Origin: Beijerinckiaceae bacterium
GTDB taxonomy: Bacteria; Pseudomonadota; Alphaproteobacteria; Rhizobiales; Beijerinckiaceae
Reading direction: 5' to 3'
Length of the DNA: 39,951 bases
NCBI GenBank assembly: GCA_025459195.1
Contig: JALORF010000011.1
Coordinates: 1 to 39,951 of the forward strand
Shown: positions 17,412 to 26,661 of the stretch, one piece after another
Layout of the letters: each line of letters starts with the position of its first letter
How positions within the stretch are numbered: the first letter of the stretch is position 1
The notes under the pieces: model-generated
What the model was told of the DNA's origin: nothing
Seen by the model: only the letters and a program-made list of their open reading frames with translations
The model's database searches: none
Position numbers and translations under genes: made by a program

Positions 17412-17942
17412 ATGCCGATCTACGCCCTCGCCGACCATGCGCCGCACTTGCCGCCGCCGGGCCGGTTCTGGATCGCGCCCGCAGCCCATGTCATCGGCAA
17501 GGTGCTGCTGGCCGAGGATGTCGGCATCTGGTTCGGGGCAGTGCTGCGCGGCGACAACGAGTTGATCTCGGTCGGGGCACGCAGCAACATCCAGGAAAAC
17601 GCCATGCTGCACACCGACATGGGCTTTCCACTGAGCATCGGGAGCGATTGCACCATCGGCCACCACGCCATCCTCCACGGCTGCACCATCGGCGACAACA
17701 GCCTCGTTGGCATGGGCGCGACCATCCTCAATGGCGCCCGGATCGGGAAGAACTGCCTCGTCGGCGCCAATGCCCTTGTCACCGAAGGCAAGGAGTTTCC
17801 CGACAATTCGCTCATCGTCGGCTCGCCGGCCCGCGCCATCCGCACGCTGGACGACGCCGCCGCCGCAAGGCTCACCACCAGCGCAGCGGGCTATGTGGCG
17901 AACTGGAAAAGATTTGCGGTGGAGATGCGCGCCATCGGGTGA
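17412..17942 (+). CDS. Gamma-class carbonic anhydrase family protein
   Basis: This 176-residue left-handed beta-helix protein has hexapeptide repeats through residues 20-140 (IGSDCTIGHHAILHGCTIGDNSLVGMGATI and on). Zinc-ligand positions of the Cam family are present as His67, His84 and His89, together with Arg46 and Asp48 in LRGDN. Members (YrdA, PaaY, CaiE) are trimers; some are true carbonic anhydrases, others of unproved activity. An AAGGAG ribosome site lies eight bases before the ATG. It is the last gene of the forward run and converges with cckA. Confidence 0.92.
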   Translation: MPIYALADHAPHLPPPGRFWIAPAAHVIGKVLLAEDVGIWFGAVLRGDNELISVGARSNIQENAMLHTDMGFPLSIGSDCTIGHHAILHGCTIGDNSLVGMGATILNGARIGKNCLVGANALVTEGKEFPDNSLIVGSPARAIRTLDDAAAARLTTSAAGYVANWKRFAVEMRAIG

Positions 17943-17994
17943 GCCAGGGCAAGACTGGCGCATGCGCCCTGCCGGGCAAACCGACAGGACCCCC

Positions 17995-20517
17995 TCACCC
18001 CATCGCGGCCTTCACGGTCTCGACAAGCTGCTTCATGGTGAAAGGCTTGGGCAGGAAGTGGAAGCTCTCGCCCTCGGGCAGGTTCTTCTTGAAGGCCTCC
18101 TCGGCATAGCCGGAGACGAAAACGAAGCGGGTTCTGGGGTTGCGCTTGCGCAACTCGCCCAGCAGCGTCGGTCCGTCCATCTCGGGCATCACCACGTCCG
18201 AGACCACGAGATCGACATCGCGGCCATGGGCTTCGAGTTCACGCAAGGCCGCGACGCCTGAATCGGCCTCGATCACGGTGTAGCCGCGGCTGATCAGCAT
18301 GCGGGCATTGAGGGCGCGCACGGCGTCCTCGTCCTCCACCAGCAGGATCGTGCCGGCACCGGTGTGGTCGACGGCGGCCGCGGGCGCGGCAGCCGCAACC
18401 TTGGCCTTGGCCTCGGCAGCCTCCTCCTCGGCGGTGGCGACATGGCGCGGCAGGAAGATGCGGAAGGTCGTGCCCTGGCCGACAACCGAGTCCGCGAAGA
18501 CGAACCCGCCCGTCTGCTTGACGATGCCATAGACCATCGAAAGCCCAAGTCCGGTGCCCTTGCCCACATCCTTGGTGGTGAAGAACGGCTCGAAGATCTT
18601 GTCGAGCAACTCGGGCGGGATACCGGAGCCGGTATCCTCGACCTCAAGCAGCACATAATCGCCCTTCGGCATCGAGGCGTAGTTGAAGCTGCGCGATTCA
18701 GCTTCGCTCACATTGCGCGTGCGCAAGGTCAGCTTGCCGCCCGGCTTCATCGCGTCGCGCGCGTTGACGGCCAGGTTGACGATGACCTGTTCGAGCTGGC
18801 CGACATCCGCCTTGATCGGCCACAGGTCGCGCCCGTGGCGCACATCGAGGCCGATCGTGTCACCGACCACGCGCTTGAGCATCAGCGACAGGTCCGAGAG
18901 CACATCGCCATATTCCAGCACCTGCGGGCGCAGGGTCTGGCGGCGGGAGAAGGCCAGCAGTTGCCGCACCAGCGAGGCGGCACGCAGGCCGTTCTGCTTG
19001 ATCTGCATGATGTCCTGGAACGACGGATCGGTGGGCTTGTGGCTGGCCAGCAGAAAATCCGAGGCGTTGATGATCACTTGCAGCACGTTGTTGAAATCGT
19101 GCGCGATGCCGCCGGCGAGCTGGCCGACAGCCTGCATCTTCTGCGCCTGGTCGATGTTCTCCTTCAGCTTGCGCTCGGAGGTGGTCTCCAGCGCATAGAC
19201 AATGGCCTTTTCCTCGCCGCCCTCGCCATCGATCACAGGGGCGAGGAACAGCCTTGCCGACCGGTCGCCCTCCCCGACAATCGAGACATCGAGTGGCTTG
19301 ATGTCGGCGCTGCCACTGCCGGCGGCGCTGAGCGCCGGCTGCAGCGCGGCCCAGTCAGCCTCGCGGATCAGGCCGGCGAGGCCAGTGGCGGGAAGGCCGA
19401 CCGACAGCCGCGCGAAAGCAGCATTCGAACGCACGATCCGGCCCTCGGCCCCCACGGTGGCGATGGCCATCGGCGTGTTGTTGAAGAACCGCGCCAGCCG
19501 CGCTTCGGCAGCCGTGCCGGCATCGGCCCCCGCCTCGCCCGGCGTGCGGTTGAGCACCAGCGTGCGCGAGGCACCCGGTGTGCCGTCCTGCCCGAAGGCA
19601 ACCTCGTGGTGCAGGCGGACCGGCAGCGACTGGCCATTGCGCCGGCGCAGGTCGACATCGACCACTTCCGTGCGGACCTCGCCCGGCTTGCCGCTGATCG
19701 CCGAGACCAGCGCCACCGCGTTGAGCGGAGCGATGTCCTTGAGCAAAAGGCCGCCCGATCCGACCTTGGCCAGGTCATAATCGAGCCAGCCGGCCAGCGT
19801 GGCATTGAGATAGGGCACCGAGCCGTCAGGATCGATCGACATGAAGCCGGCGGGCGCGTGATCGAGGAAATCGATGGCCTGCTGCAGTTCCTGAAAGACG
19901 TTCTCCTGCCCGATGCGCTCCCGTGTGATGTCGCGCACGCGCCACAGCGTTGCCGTCTTGCCATCGCTGCGCGTGGTCATGCTCACCGAAACGCGATACC
20001 AGCCGGCATCGCCCTTGCCGGTCAGCGGCGGCGACAGCCGGATCTCGTCGGTCTGCGAGCGCCCTTCGCGCGCCGCCAGCGCCAGCCTGTAGACCACCTC
20101 CGAAACATCCGAGCCGCCGGCAAATAGGCGCTCGACCGGCCTGATCTCGGCCACCGTGGCCGCGCCGGACAGCGCCTGGTAGGCGCGGTTGGCGTAGATG
20201 ATGCGGTTGTCCGCCTCGGTGACGATGACACCATCCTCCGCCTCATCGACGATGGTGCGTGTCAGGTCGTTACGGCCGGAGCGACCGGAGAACTGGATCA
20301 GCCCGATCGACAGCGCAAACAGGCAGAACACCCCGATCACCGACAGCAGCGCCAGGAACGCGAGAATCAGCGGCTGCGCCCATTCGTTGGCCAGAAAGCC
20401 AAGCGCGATGGCAGCCCCCACGATGGTGCCGGCGACCAGCATCAGCAGGCCGATGCTGCCGGGCTTGTCGGACCGGTCGATGGCAGCCCCGCCTGCGGCC
20501 GGCTGGCCTTTGCGCAT
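17995..20517 (-). CDS. cckA: Hybrid sensor histidine kinase CckA
   Basis: This 840-residue membrane kinase controls the ChpT-CtrA/CpdR phosphorelay. It has two transmembrane helices (about 20-43 and 49-74) and PAS-like domains at about 86-196, 207-324 and 338-446. The dimerisation helix carries the phospho-accepting His473 in GGIAHDFNN. The HATPase has N585 ([10 protein letters not shown]), DTGSGIP and [12 protein letters not shown]-terminal receiver (722-840) has Asp774 and Lys824. The architecture matches CckA. I chose the ATG at 20517 because AGGAG lies six bases before it; an ATG at 20544 would add nine residues but its AGGA abuts the codon. It lies 101 bases after flhB in the same direction, so it may share the flagellar transcript. 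Confidence 0.95.
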   Translation of the reverse strand: MRKGQPAAGGAAIDRSDKPGSIGLLMLVAGTIVGAAIALGFLANEWAQPLILAFLALLSVIGVFCLFALSIGLIQFSGRSGRNDLTRTIVDEAEDGVIVTEADNRIIYANRAYQALSGAATVAEIRPVERLFAGGSDVSEVVYRLALAAREGRSQTDEIRLSPPLTGKGDAGWYRVSVSMTTRSDGKTATLWRVRDITRERIGQENVFQELQQAIDFLDHAPAGFMSIDPDGSVPYLNATLAGWLDYDLAKVGSGGLLLKDIAPLNAVALVSAISGKPGEVRTEVVDVDLRRRNGQSLPVRLHHEVAFGQDGTPGASRTLVLNRTPGEAGADAGTAAEARLARFFNNTPMAIATVGAEGRIVRSNAAFARLSVGLPATGLAGLIREADWAALQPALSAAGSGSADIKPLDVSIVGEGDRSARLFLAPVIDGEGGEEKAIVYALETTSERKLKENIDQAQKMQAVGQLAGGIAHDFNNVLQVIINASDFLLASHKPTDPSFQDIMQIKQNGLRAASLVRQLLAFSRRQTLRPQVLEYGDVLSDLSLMLKRVVGDTIGLDVRHGRDLWPIKADVGQLEQVIVNLAVNARDAMKPGGKLTLRTRNVSEAESRSFNYASMPKGDYVLLEVEDTGSGIPPELLDKIFEPFFTTKDVGKGTGLGLSMVYGIVKQTGGFVFADSVVGQGTTFRIFLPRHVATAEEEAAEAKAKVAAAAPAAAVDHTGAGTILLVEDEDAVRALNARMLISRGYTVIEADSGVAALRELEAHGRDVDLVVSDVVMPEMDGPTLLGELRKRNPRTRFVFVSGYAEEAFKKNLPEGESFHFLPKPFTMKQLVETVKAAMG

Positions 20518-20618
20518 CTGCTGCTCCTGGGTTGCCTGCGTCATTCCTGGGGGGCCTTCACGCCTTGGGAGCCTTCATGGTTCGCACAGCGCCGCGCACA
20601 GCGCGCCTGTCACGTCAG

Positions 20619-21686
20619 TTAGGCGCGCCTGCGCCGGGTGCGCAAGACAAAACCGATCACCTCGGCGACCGCCTTGTAGTGTTCCACCGGCACGGTTTCG
20701 TCCAGATCGACCGAAGCGTGCAGCGCGCGGGCCAGAGGCGGGTTCTCGATGATCGGCACGTCATGATCGTTGGCGACTTCGCGGATCTTCAACGCCATGG
20801 CGTCGACACCCTTGGCCACGCAGATCGGCGCATCCATGCCAGCCTCGTATTGCAGCGCAACGGCATAGTGGGTCGGGTTGGTGACGATCACGGTGGCTTC
20901 CGGCACCTTGGCCATCATCCTGCGGCGCAGGCGCTGGGTGCGGATCTGGCGCAGCTTGGCCTTGATCTCGGGGTTGCCGTCCGTGTCCTTGTATTCCTGC
21001 TTCAGTTCCTCGCGCGTCATGCGCTGACGCTTCATCCAGGTGAAGCGCTGGTAGACGAAATCGCCGATGCCGACAAAGAAGTAGATCGCGAGCACGCCGA
21101 TCATCATCTTGATCACAATGGCGGCGGTGGCCGGCAGGATGGCGGCGATGTCCATGCGGGTGAAGGCATCGAGCCGGTCATGCTCGCGCCACAGCACCAC
21201 GCTGACCACAGCGCCGACAATGCCGACCTTGAGCATGCCCTTGATGAAGTTGGCGATCGCTTCCTTGCCGAAGATGCGCTTGGCGCCTTGCATCAGCGAC
21301 AGCTTGCTCAGCTTCGGCGTCATCGGCTCGAAGGTCCACAAGGGCTTGTGCTGGATCAGGCACCCGACCAGCGCCGCCACCATCACGATCCCGAAGATGC
21401 CGCCCGAAGCCAGCATCGCCTCGCCGAAGCCGCGCGCCGTGACCCACTGCATGGTCATGCCGCTCGATGGCACCTGATGGGCATTCATGAGGAAGCTGCG
21501 CAGGCCCAGCGCCGTCTCGCGCACCGCATGGCCGCCGGCGATCAGAATGGCAAGCGTGAACCCGGCCAGGATGAAGAACGTGTTGAGCTCGATGCTCTTG
21601 GCGACATCGCCTTTCTTGATGGCCTCTTCCAGCTTTCGCTGTGTCGGCTCTTCTGTCTTGTCGTCATCGTCCTTCTGGTCAGCCAT
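20619..21686 (-). CDS. flhB: Flagellar export switch protein FlhB
   Basis: This 355-residue inner-membrane component of the flagellar type III export gate has a charged N-terminus (DKTEEPTQRKLEEAIKKGDVAKS), four transmembrane helices and the cytoplasmic autocleavage motif NPTH at 270-273 (VTNPTHYAVALQY). Cleavage there switches export specificity from hook to filament. It follows fliR by six bases. The C-terminal tail after the motif is of ordinary length. Confidence 0.97.
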   Translation of the reverse strand: MADQKDDDDKTEEPTQRKLEEAIKKGDVAKSIELNTFFILAGFTLAILIAGGHAVRETALGLRSFLMNAHQVPSSGMTMQWVTARGFGEAMLASGGIFGIVMVAALVGCLIQHKPLWTFEPMTPKLSKLSLMQGAKRIFGKEAIANFIKGMLKVGIVGAVVSVVLWREHDRLDAFTRMDIAAILPATAAIVIKMMIGVLAIYFFVGIGDFVYQRFTWMKRQRMTREELKQEYKDTDGNPEIKAKLRQIRTQRLRRRMMAKVPEATVIVTNPTHYAVALQYEAGMDAPICVAKGVDAMALKIREVANDHDVPIIENPPLARALHASVDLDETVPVEHYKAVAEVIGFVLRTRRRRA

Positions 21687-21692
21687 GGGCGG

Positions 21693-22448
<756 letters not shown>

Positions 22449-22458
22449 GACTCTCCTT

Positions 22459-22487
22459 GCACCGGGCCGCAACGGCCCGTGCGGTGC
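22459..22487 (-). other. GC-rich hairpin abutting the fliR ribosome site
   Basis: Arms GCACC/GGTGC enclose GGGCCG/CGGCCC with a three-base loop and a short bulge. In the fliQ-fliR message it ends exactly where the fliR AAGGAG begins, so it could modulate fliR translation or mRNA decay within the operon. There is no T-tract. Confidence 0.45.
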
Positions 22488-22524
22488 GCCCGTCCTGGCC
22501 GGGGCAGGAGGCGTCGGACACCCT

Positions 22525-22791
22525 TCAGCCGCCGGCTGCGATTCGCGCCGCGATTCGCATCATATAGCTTCCGAGCGCATCGCCCATGAAAGGCAGGAAG
22601 AGCATCATCGAAGCGAACACGGCGATGATCTTGGGCACGAACACCAGCGTCTGTTCCTGCACCTGGGTCAGCGCCTGGAGGATCGAGATCGCAAGGCCGA
22701 TCACCAGTGCGACCAGCATCACCGGTGCCCCCGCCTTGAGGAAGGTGACGATGCCGTCACGGGCGATGTCGAGGATCACGGCTCCGGTCAT
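22525..22791 (-). CDS. fliQ: Flagellar biosynthetic protein FliQ
   Basis: This 88-residue protein has two transmembrane helices, with the family pattern LKAGAPVMLVALVIGLAIS then ALTQVQEQTLVFVPKIIAV. FliQ is a small subunit of the FliPQR export gate. Length and motif are typical. It lies 78 bases after fliE and 76 bases before fliR, wider spacings than elsewhere in the operon. Confidence 0.96.
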   Translation of the reverse strand: MTGAVILDIARDGIVTFLKAGAPVMLVALVIGLAISILQALTQVQEQTLVFVPKIIAVFASMMLFLPFMGDALGSYMMRIAARIAAGG

Positions 22792-22869
22792 GGACCTGGC
22801 TTTCGGTTGGGAACGGAAGGAATGGGATCGGGAACAGGCAGGACGGAACGCCGGACGGACCAGCCAACG

Positions 22870-23196
22870 TCACACCTGCATGCGCATGATTTCTTCGTAA
22901 GACGCGATGATGCGGTCACGCACCGCGACAAGTGTCTCGATGGCCGCCTCGCTCTCGGCCACCGCCGTCACCACGTTGACGAGGTCGGCCCGGCCACCCA
23001 CGGCGGCGGCCACCTGCTGGTCGGCCTTGGCACCGGCTGCGCCGACGCCCTCGACCGCACTTTTGACCATGGCGGAAAAGTCGGGGATCTGCCCGCCTAC
23101 CGCGCCGGCTCCCTGCGCCGGCTTGGCCAGCAGGCTCTTTGAACCGAGGCCCTGCGCCGCATTGTAGGCACCGGCCACGAAAGATGAGGTTGTCAT
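22870..23196 (-). CDS. fliE: Flagellar hook-basal body protein FliE
   Basis: This 108-residue protein links the MS ring to the rod. The C-terminal half is the conserved part: VVTAVAESEAAIETLVAVRDRIIASYEEIMRMQV, where the ending EIMRMQV is diagnostic. The N-terminal part is Ala/Gly-rich. The ATG has GGAGGG eight bases upstream. It follows flgC by 25 bases. Confidence 0.95.
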   Translation of the reverse strand: MTTSSFVAGAYNAAQGLGSKSLLAKPAQGAGAVGGQIPDFSAMVKSAVEGVGAAGAKADQQVAAAVGGRADLVNVVTAVAESEAAIETLVAVRDRIIASYEEIMRMQV

Positions 23197-23221
23197 CGCT
23201 TCAGCCCTCCACGATCAGCCA

Positions 23222-23632
23222 TCAGGCGCGCAGGATTTCGATGGTGCGCGAGATCATCCGGCGCGCCGATGAAATCACGTTGAGGTTGGCCTCGTAGCTG
23301 CGCTGGGCCTCGCGCATGTCCATGGTCTCGATCAGCGAATTGACATTCGGCAGCTTGACCTCGCCGTTCGCATCCGCCGCCGGGTGCCCCGGCTCGATGC
23401 GCGTGCGGAACGGCGATGTATCGGTGCGGACACGACCAAGTTCGACGGTGCGGACACCCAGCTCCCGGTCAAGCTGGCCCTTGAAGGTCGGCACCTTGCG
23501 CCGGTAGGGGTCGGCACCGGGCCGGTCCATGGTCGAGTCGGCATTGGCGAGGTTCTCGGAAATCACCTTCATGCGGCCGGACTGGACCCGAAGGCCCGAT
23601 GCGGCGGCGACGATGCTCTTGAGCAGATCCAT
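23222..23632 (-). CDS. flgC: Flagellar basal-body rod protein FlgC
   Basis: This 136-residue proximal rod protein has the N-terminal rod motif SGLRVQSGRMKVISENLANADST, the mid-region GHPAADANGEVKLPNVNSLIETMDM and the C-terminal coiled segment REAQRSYEANLNVISSARRMISRTIEIL. GAGGAG lies eight bases before the ATG. It starts 12 bases after flgB. Confidence 0.97.
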   Translation of the reverse strand: MDLLKSIVAAASGLRVQSGRMKVISENLANADSTMDRPGADPYRRKVPTFKGQLDRELGVRTVELGRVRTDTSPFRTRIEPGHPAADANGEVKLPNVNSLIETMDMREAQRSYEANLNVISSARRMISRTIEILRA

Positions 23633-23644
23633 GATGCGGGCTCC

Positions 23645-24025
23645 TCAGCGGCGGCCAATGGCGGTTTTCATCAGCCCGAGGCTCTTCTGGTAGAGCGTCG
23701 CGGCGAGCTGGTAGTCCTGGTTGTTCTGGGCAACCTTCATCATCTCGTCTTCGAGATTGACGCCATTGCCGGATGGCGTGGTCTCGAAGCGGCGCTGACG
23801 CGAAGGGTCATTGGCACCGCCCGCTCCGCCGACCGGAATGTGGCCGCCCTGCGTGCGCGCCAGTTGCAGGCCGCCACTGGCCTGTGCCGGCGGCTTGACA
23901 TCGAGCGGCCGGAAGCCGGGCGTATCGGCATTCGAGACGTTTTCCGCCAGCACCTTCTGGCGGGCGTGATGCCAGCTCATCCGCGCTTTCAGCGCATCGA
24001 ACAGCGGAAGCCCACCAATCGCCAT
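23645..24025 (-). CDS. flgB: Flagellar basal-body rod protein FlgB
   Basis: This 126-residue proximal rod protein has the typical LAENVSNADTPGFRPLDVKPP after an N-terminal helix, and a C-terminal helix with NNQDYQLAATLYQKSLGLMKTAI. The ATG at 24025 has AAGGG about ten bases upstream and is preferred over an in-frame GTG at 24052. It is the first gene of flgB-flgC-fliE-fliQ-fliR-flhB, preceded by a perfect CtrA-type box. Confidence 0.96.
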   Translation of the reverse strand: MAIGGLPLFDALKARMSWHHARQKVLAENVSNADTPGFRPLDVKPPAQASGGLQLARTQGGHIPVGGAGGANDPSRQRRFETTPSGNGVNLEDEMMKVAQNNQDYQLAATLYQKSLGLMKTAIGRR

Positions 24026-24091
24026 CTGCGTGATCCCTTGCGGACGGGGCACCGAATGCCAGCAACCCTCCCGGCAATAATTGCCGCCTGC

Positions 24092-24110
24092 ATGGTTAAC
24101 GTCCCGTTAA
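24092..24110 (-). promoter_or_regulatory. CtrA-type box upstream of flgB
   Basis: On the minus strand the sequence is TTAACGGGACGTTAACCAT, a perfect TTAA-N7-TTAACCAT match to the Caulobacter/rhizobial CtrA consensus. It lies about 70 bases before the flgB ATG, leaving room for a transcription start downstream. Confidence 0.75.
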
Positions 24111-24134
24111 GACCGGCTGCTGCGGGCATTGATC

Positions 24135-24153
24135 TTAACCGCGCACTAACCAT
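24135..24153 (+). promoter_or_regulatory. CtrA-type box upstream of the fliO-like gene
   Basis: TTAACCGCGCACTAACCAT gives TTAA-N7-CTAACCAT on the plus strand, one base off the consensus. It lies 24 bases from the flgB box and faces away from it, about 80-115 bases before the possible fliO starts. Confidence 0.65.
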
Positions 24154-24266
24154 AAGGTCCGCAAGGTGATGCGGAATGATCTGGAACACGGGTGCAGGAC
24201 AGGGCTCACGGCCATTCTGTCCCTGCACTTTCGATGGCAAAGACATCGTGCAAGGGCGACGACATC

Positions 24267-25700
24267 GTGTTTGGCTTCAATGAACTGTCGACGCCGGTCA
24301 AGGCGATCATCTCTCTGGCGTTCGTGCTGCTGCTGGTGGTGATTGCAGGACTGATCTTGCGGCGCATCTCCGGTGGCCGGCTCAAGTTTCCCGGCCAGGG
24401 TGCCCGCGCGCGCCAGCCGCGTCTGGGTATCGTCGATGTCTTCGAAATGGATCGCCAGCGCCAGCTTGTGCTGCTGCGCCGCGACAATGTCGAACATCTC
24501 GTGATGATCGGCGGCCCCAATGATCTGGTGATCGAGGCCAGCATCGTGCGCTCGGCCCGCGCCCAGGTGCCCATCGCTGCAGAGACAGCCGAACTGCCGC
24601 TGTCGCCCGAGCCGCGCCAGCCGATCGTGGCTGTCGCCCTTCCGGACAGCGCCGCAGCGCCGGCAGCGCCCCTGCCCCGCCCGGCCCAGACAGCTTCCCT
24701 CCGGCCATCGTCTCCGGAACTCGCCACCCTGCCGGCAGGGGCCGCCATGGCGGCCGCCGGAGCGGTCGTGGCCGGCCAGTCCCTGGCATCGCCCCCGCCC
24801 GCCCCCCGTCCCAACCCGGCCGCTGCACCGCCCGCCAGTCCGGTCACGACGCAGGCGTCCTCACCCGTCATGTCACCTGCCGCGTCACCGCTTCTCGAGC
24901 CGATCGCGGCTCCGGCATCGGCGCGCGCCTCACAGACCGAACTGGACGACATGACGCGGCAACTGCAGGAAGCGCTGGCACGGCCGTTTTCGGGCGTGAA
25001 GCCTGTAGCGGCACCACCGGCAGCCCCCGTCGCGGCACCGGCCCTGCCAGCCAAGGACATCAACGCCCAAGACGTCACAGCCCAAGACATCACGGCCAAG
25101 AATGACAAGCCGGCCGGCGAGATCGTGGCGGTCAAGGACACGGCGCCTGCCAGCGATCCGGCCCCGTCCAGGGACAGGGCCGCAAGTGCCAAGGCAGAGG
25201 CCACGCCGGTGCTTCCCGATGCCATGGCCAGCGCCATGCCGTTGAACTCGGAACTTGAACGGGAATTGCAGGCCGTGCTCTCGGCCAGCCTGCTGCCTGA
25301 GGCGGAGCCAGCCGGCAAGGCCATTGCTCCCGCAGACATCAAGGTCGACGCGAAGCCTGCATCCAAGGCCGACGCGCCGAAGCCGGAAGCGGCGAGCCCC
25401 GCCCCCGAAAGCGCGCCGGCCAAGCCGGCAGCACCAGCGCGCGACGACGCGGCATCGCGCCCCGAAATGCCGAAAGGCGACACGTCCTTGGCCGACAAGG
25501 CACCGGTCAAGCCAAAGGAGCCAGACCCGGCTGCGCCAGACCTGACCCCATCCGGGAAGGCGGTCGAAGGCGGGCAGCCCCCGGCGCCCGCCCCGGCCAG
25601 TGCGGCCTCGTCGGAGCCCGGACCCGATCCCTTCTCGGTCGATGCCATCGAAGCGGAGTTCGCCCGTCTGCTGAACCGTTCGACCCCGCCCAAGACCTGA
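24267..25700 (+). CDS. fliO: FliO-family flagellar export protein with long Ala/Pro-rich tail
   Basis: This protein of about 477 residues has one N-terminal transmembrane helix (about 11-31) followed by a FliO-type cytoplasmic segment with basic residues (LRRISGGRLKFPGQGARARQ) and the conserved LGIVDVFEMDRQRQLVLLRRDN and VEHLVMIGGPNDLVIE. FliO helps assemble the FliPQR gate. The remaining 370 or so residues are low-complexity Ala/Pro/Lys/Asp, far longer than ordinary FliO (about 100-150 residues). The start is unsure: GTG at 24267 has AAGGG ten bases upstream; ATG at 24234 would add 11 residues without a ribosome site. fliP follows after 82 bases. Confidence 0.8.
   Translation: MFGFNELSTPVKAIISLAFVLLLVVIAGLILRRISGGRLKFPGQGARARQPRLGIVDVFEMDRQRQLVLLRRDNVEHLVMIGGPNDLVIEASIVRSARAQVPIAAETAELPLSPEPRQPIVAVALPDSAAAPAAPLPRPAQTASLRPSSPELATLPAGAAMAAAGAVVAGQSLASPPPAPRPNPAAAPPASPVTTQASSPVMSPAASPLLEPIAAPASARASQTELDDMTRQLQEALARPFSGVKPVAAPPAAPVAAPALPAKDINAQDVTAQDITAKNDKPAGEIVAVKDTAPASDPAPSRDRAASAKAEATPVLPDAMASAMPLNSELERELQAVLSASLLPEAEPAGKAIAPADIKVDAKPASKADAPKPEAASPAPESAPAKPAAPARDDAASRPEMPKGDTSLADKAPVKPKEPDPAAPDLTPSGKAVEGGQPPAPAPASAASSEPGPDPFSVDAIEAEFARLLNRSTPPKT
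25050..25109 (+). repeat. Four 15-bp tandem units in the FliO tail
   Basis: Four in-frame pentapeptide units (AKDIN, AQDVT, AQDIT, AKNDK) are encoded by diverged 15-base repeats beginning GCC-MAR. They form part of the low-complexity tail and suggest growth by replication slippage. Confidence 0.6.
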
Positions 25701-25782
25701 TCGGCGCAGCCGGCGCTGGCCGGCCTGCCTTTGACGCCGAGATGCTTTACCCTGCTGCGAGGCAAGGTGAGTCGGCGCCAGA

Positions 25783-26631
25783 ATGACGTTTCCCCAAGGT
25801 GATCAGCCCAGTGATCGTGACGACCCGACGGAGCCGGCTGGCCGGCCCTGCCGCGCGGGTGCGTCCCGGCTGCGGCGTCACGGGTTTCCCGTGCGCGCTG
25901 TGCTGGGGCTGGGGCTGAGCCTGCTCTGGCTGGTGGCCGTCGGCTTTGGTGCTCCGGCCATGGCCCAGACCATGACGCTGGATTTCGGCAGCGGCGGCGG
26001 CGTCACCGAGCGCGCGCTGCAACTGATCGCGCTGATCACGGTGCTGTCGCTCGCCCCTTCGATCCTGATCATGGTGACATCGTTCACCCGCATCGTGGTC
26101 GTTCTGTCGCTGCTGCGCTCTGCGCTCGGCACGCAGACGGCCCCGCCCAATGCGGTGATCACCGGGCTGGCGCTGTTCCTGACCGCCTTCATCATGGCCC
26201 CGACGTTCCGGGAGGCCTATACGGTCGCGGCGGTGCCGTTGCTGGCCAACCAGATCACGCCGCAGCAGGCGTTCGAGCGCGGCGTGCAGCCGTTCCGCAC
26301 CTTCATGCTCAAGCATGTGCGCGAAAAGGATCTCGCACTGTTCATCGAATTGTCGAAGGAGCCGGCGCCAGCCTCGCCCGAACAGGTCAGCCTTCAGGTG
26401 CTGGTGCCGGCTTTCATGATCTCCGAACTCCGGCGCGCCTTCGAGATCGGTTTCATGCTGTTCGTGCCGTTCCTGATCATCGACCTTGTGGTGGCCTCGA
26501 TCCTGATGTCGGTGGGCATGATGATGCTGCCGCCGGTCATCATTGCCTTGCCGTTCAAGCTGATCTTCTTCGTGCTGGTCGATGGCTGGGGGCTGGTGGC
26601 CGGCTCGCTGGTCAAGAGCTACGGAAGCTGA
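25783..26631 (+). CDS. fliP: Flagellar biosynthetic protein FliP
   Basis: This 282-residue export-gate protein has a hydrophobic signal segment (VRAVLGLGLSLLWLVAVGFGAPAMA, about 37-61) and four later transmembrane helices. Family motifs include SLAPSILIMVTSFTRIVVVLSLLRSALGTQ and the C-terminal LVPAFMISELRRAFEIGF and MMMLPPVIIALPFKLIFFVLVDGW. The 36 residues before the signal segment are longer than usual, so the true start may lie further in, for example at GTG 25891. It converges on the large periplasmic protein gene 30 bases away. Confidence 0.95.
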   Translation: MTFPQGDQPSDRDDPTEPAGRPCRAGASRLRRHGFPVRAVLGLGLSLLWLVAVGFGAPAMAQTMTLDFGSGGGVTERALQLIALITVLSLAPSILIMVTSFTRIVVVLSLLRSALGTQTAPPNAVITGLALFLTAFIMAPTFREAYTVAAVPLLANQITPQQAFERGVQPFRTFMLKHVREKDLALFIELSKEPAPASPEQVSLQVLVPAFMISELRRAFEIGFMLFVPFLIIDLVVASILMSVGMMMLPPVIIALPFKLIFFVLVDGWGLVAGSLVKSYGS

Positions 26632-26661
26632 CCAGCCGTCTCCTGCCCCCCTTGCCGGATC

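Noticed and set aside
17957-17968. GGCGCATGCGCC palindrome between the carbonic anhydrase and cckA ends
   Set aside because: A 12-base GC palindrome with no loop or T-tract is not unusual at this GC content; it gives no useful terminator call.
18364-20127. Long open frame of 587 codons on the plus strand
   Set aside because: Antisense to cckA, whose kinase and receiver motifs are complete.
24206-25765. Open frame of 519 codons on the minus strand over the FliO tail
   Set aside because: The low-complexity tail leaves both strands open; the plus strand has the FliO domain and a start region, the minus strand only Ala/Gly/Ser-rich shadow sequence.
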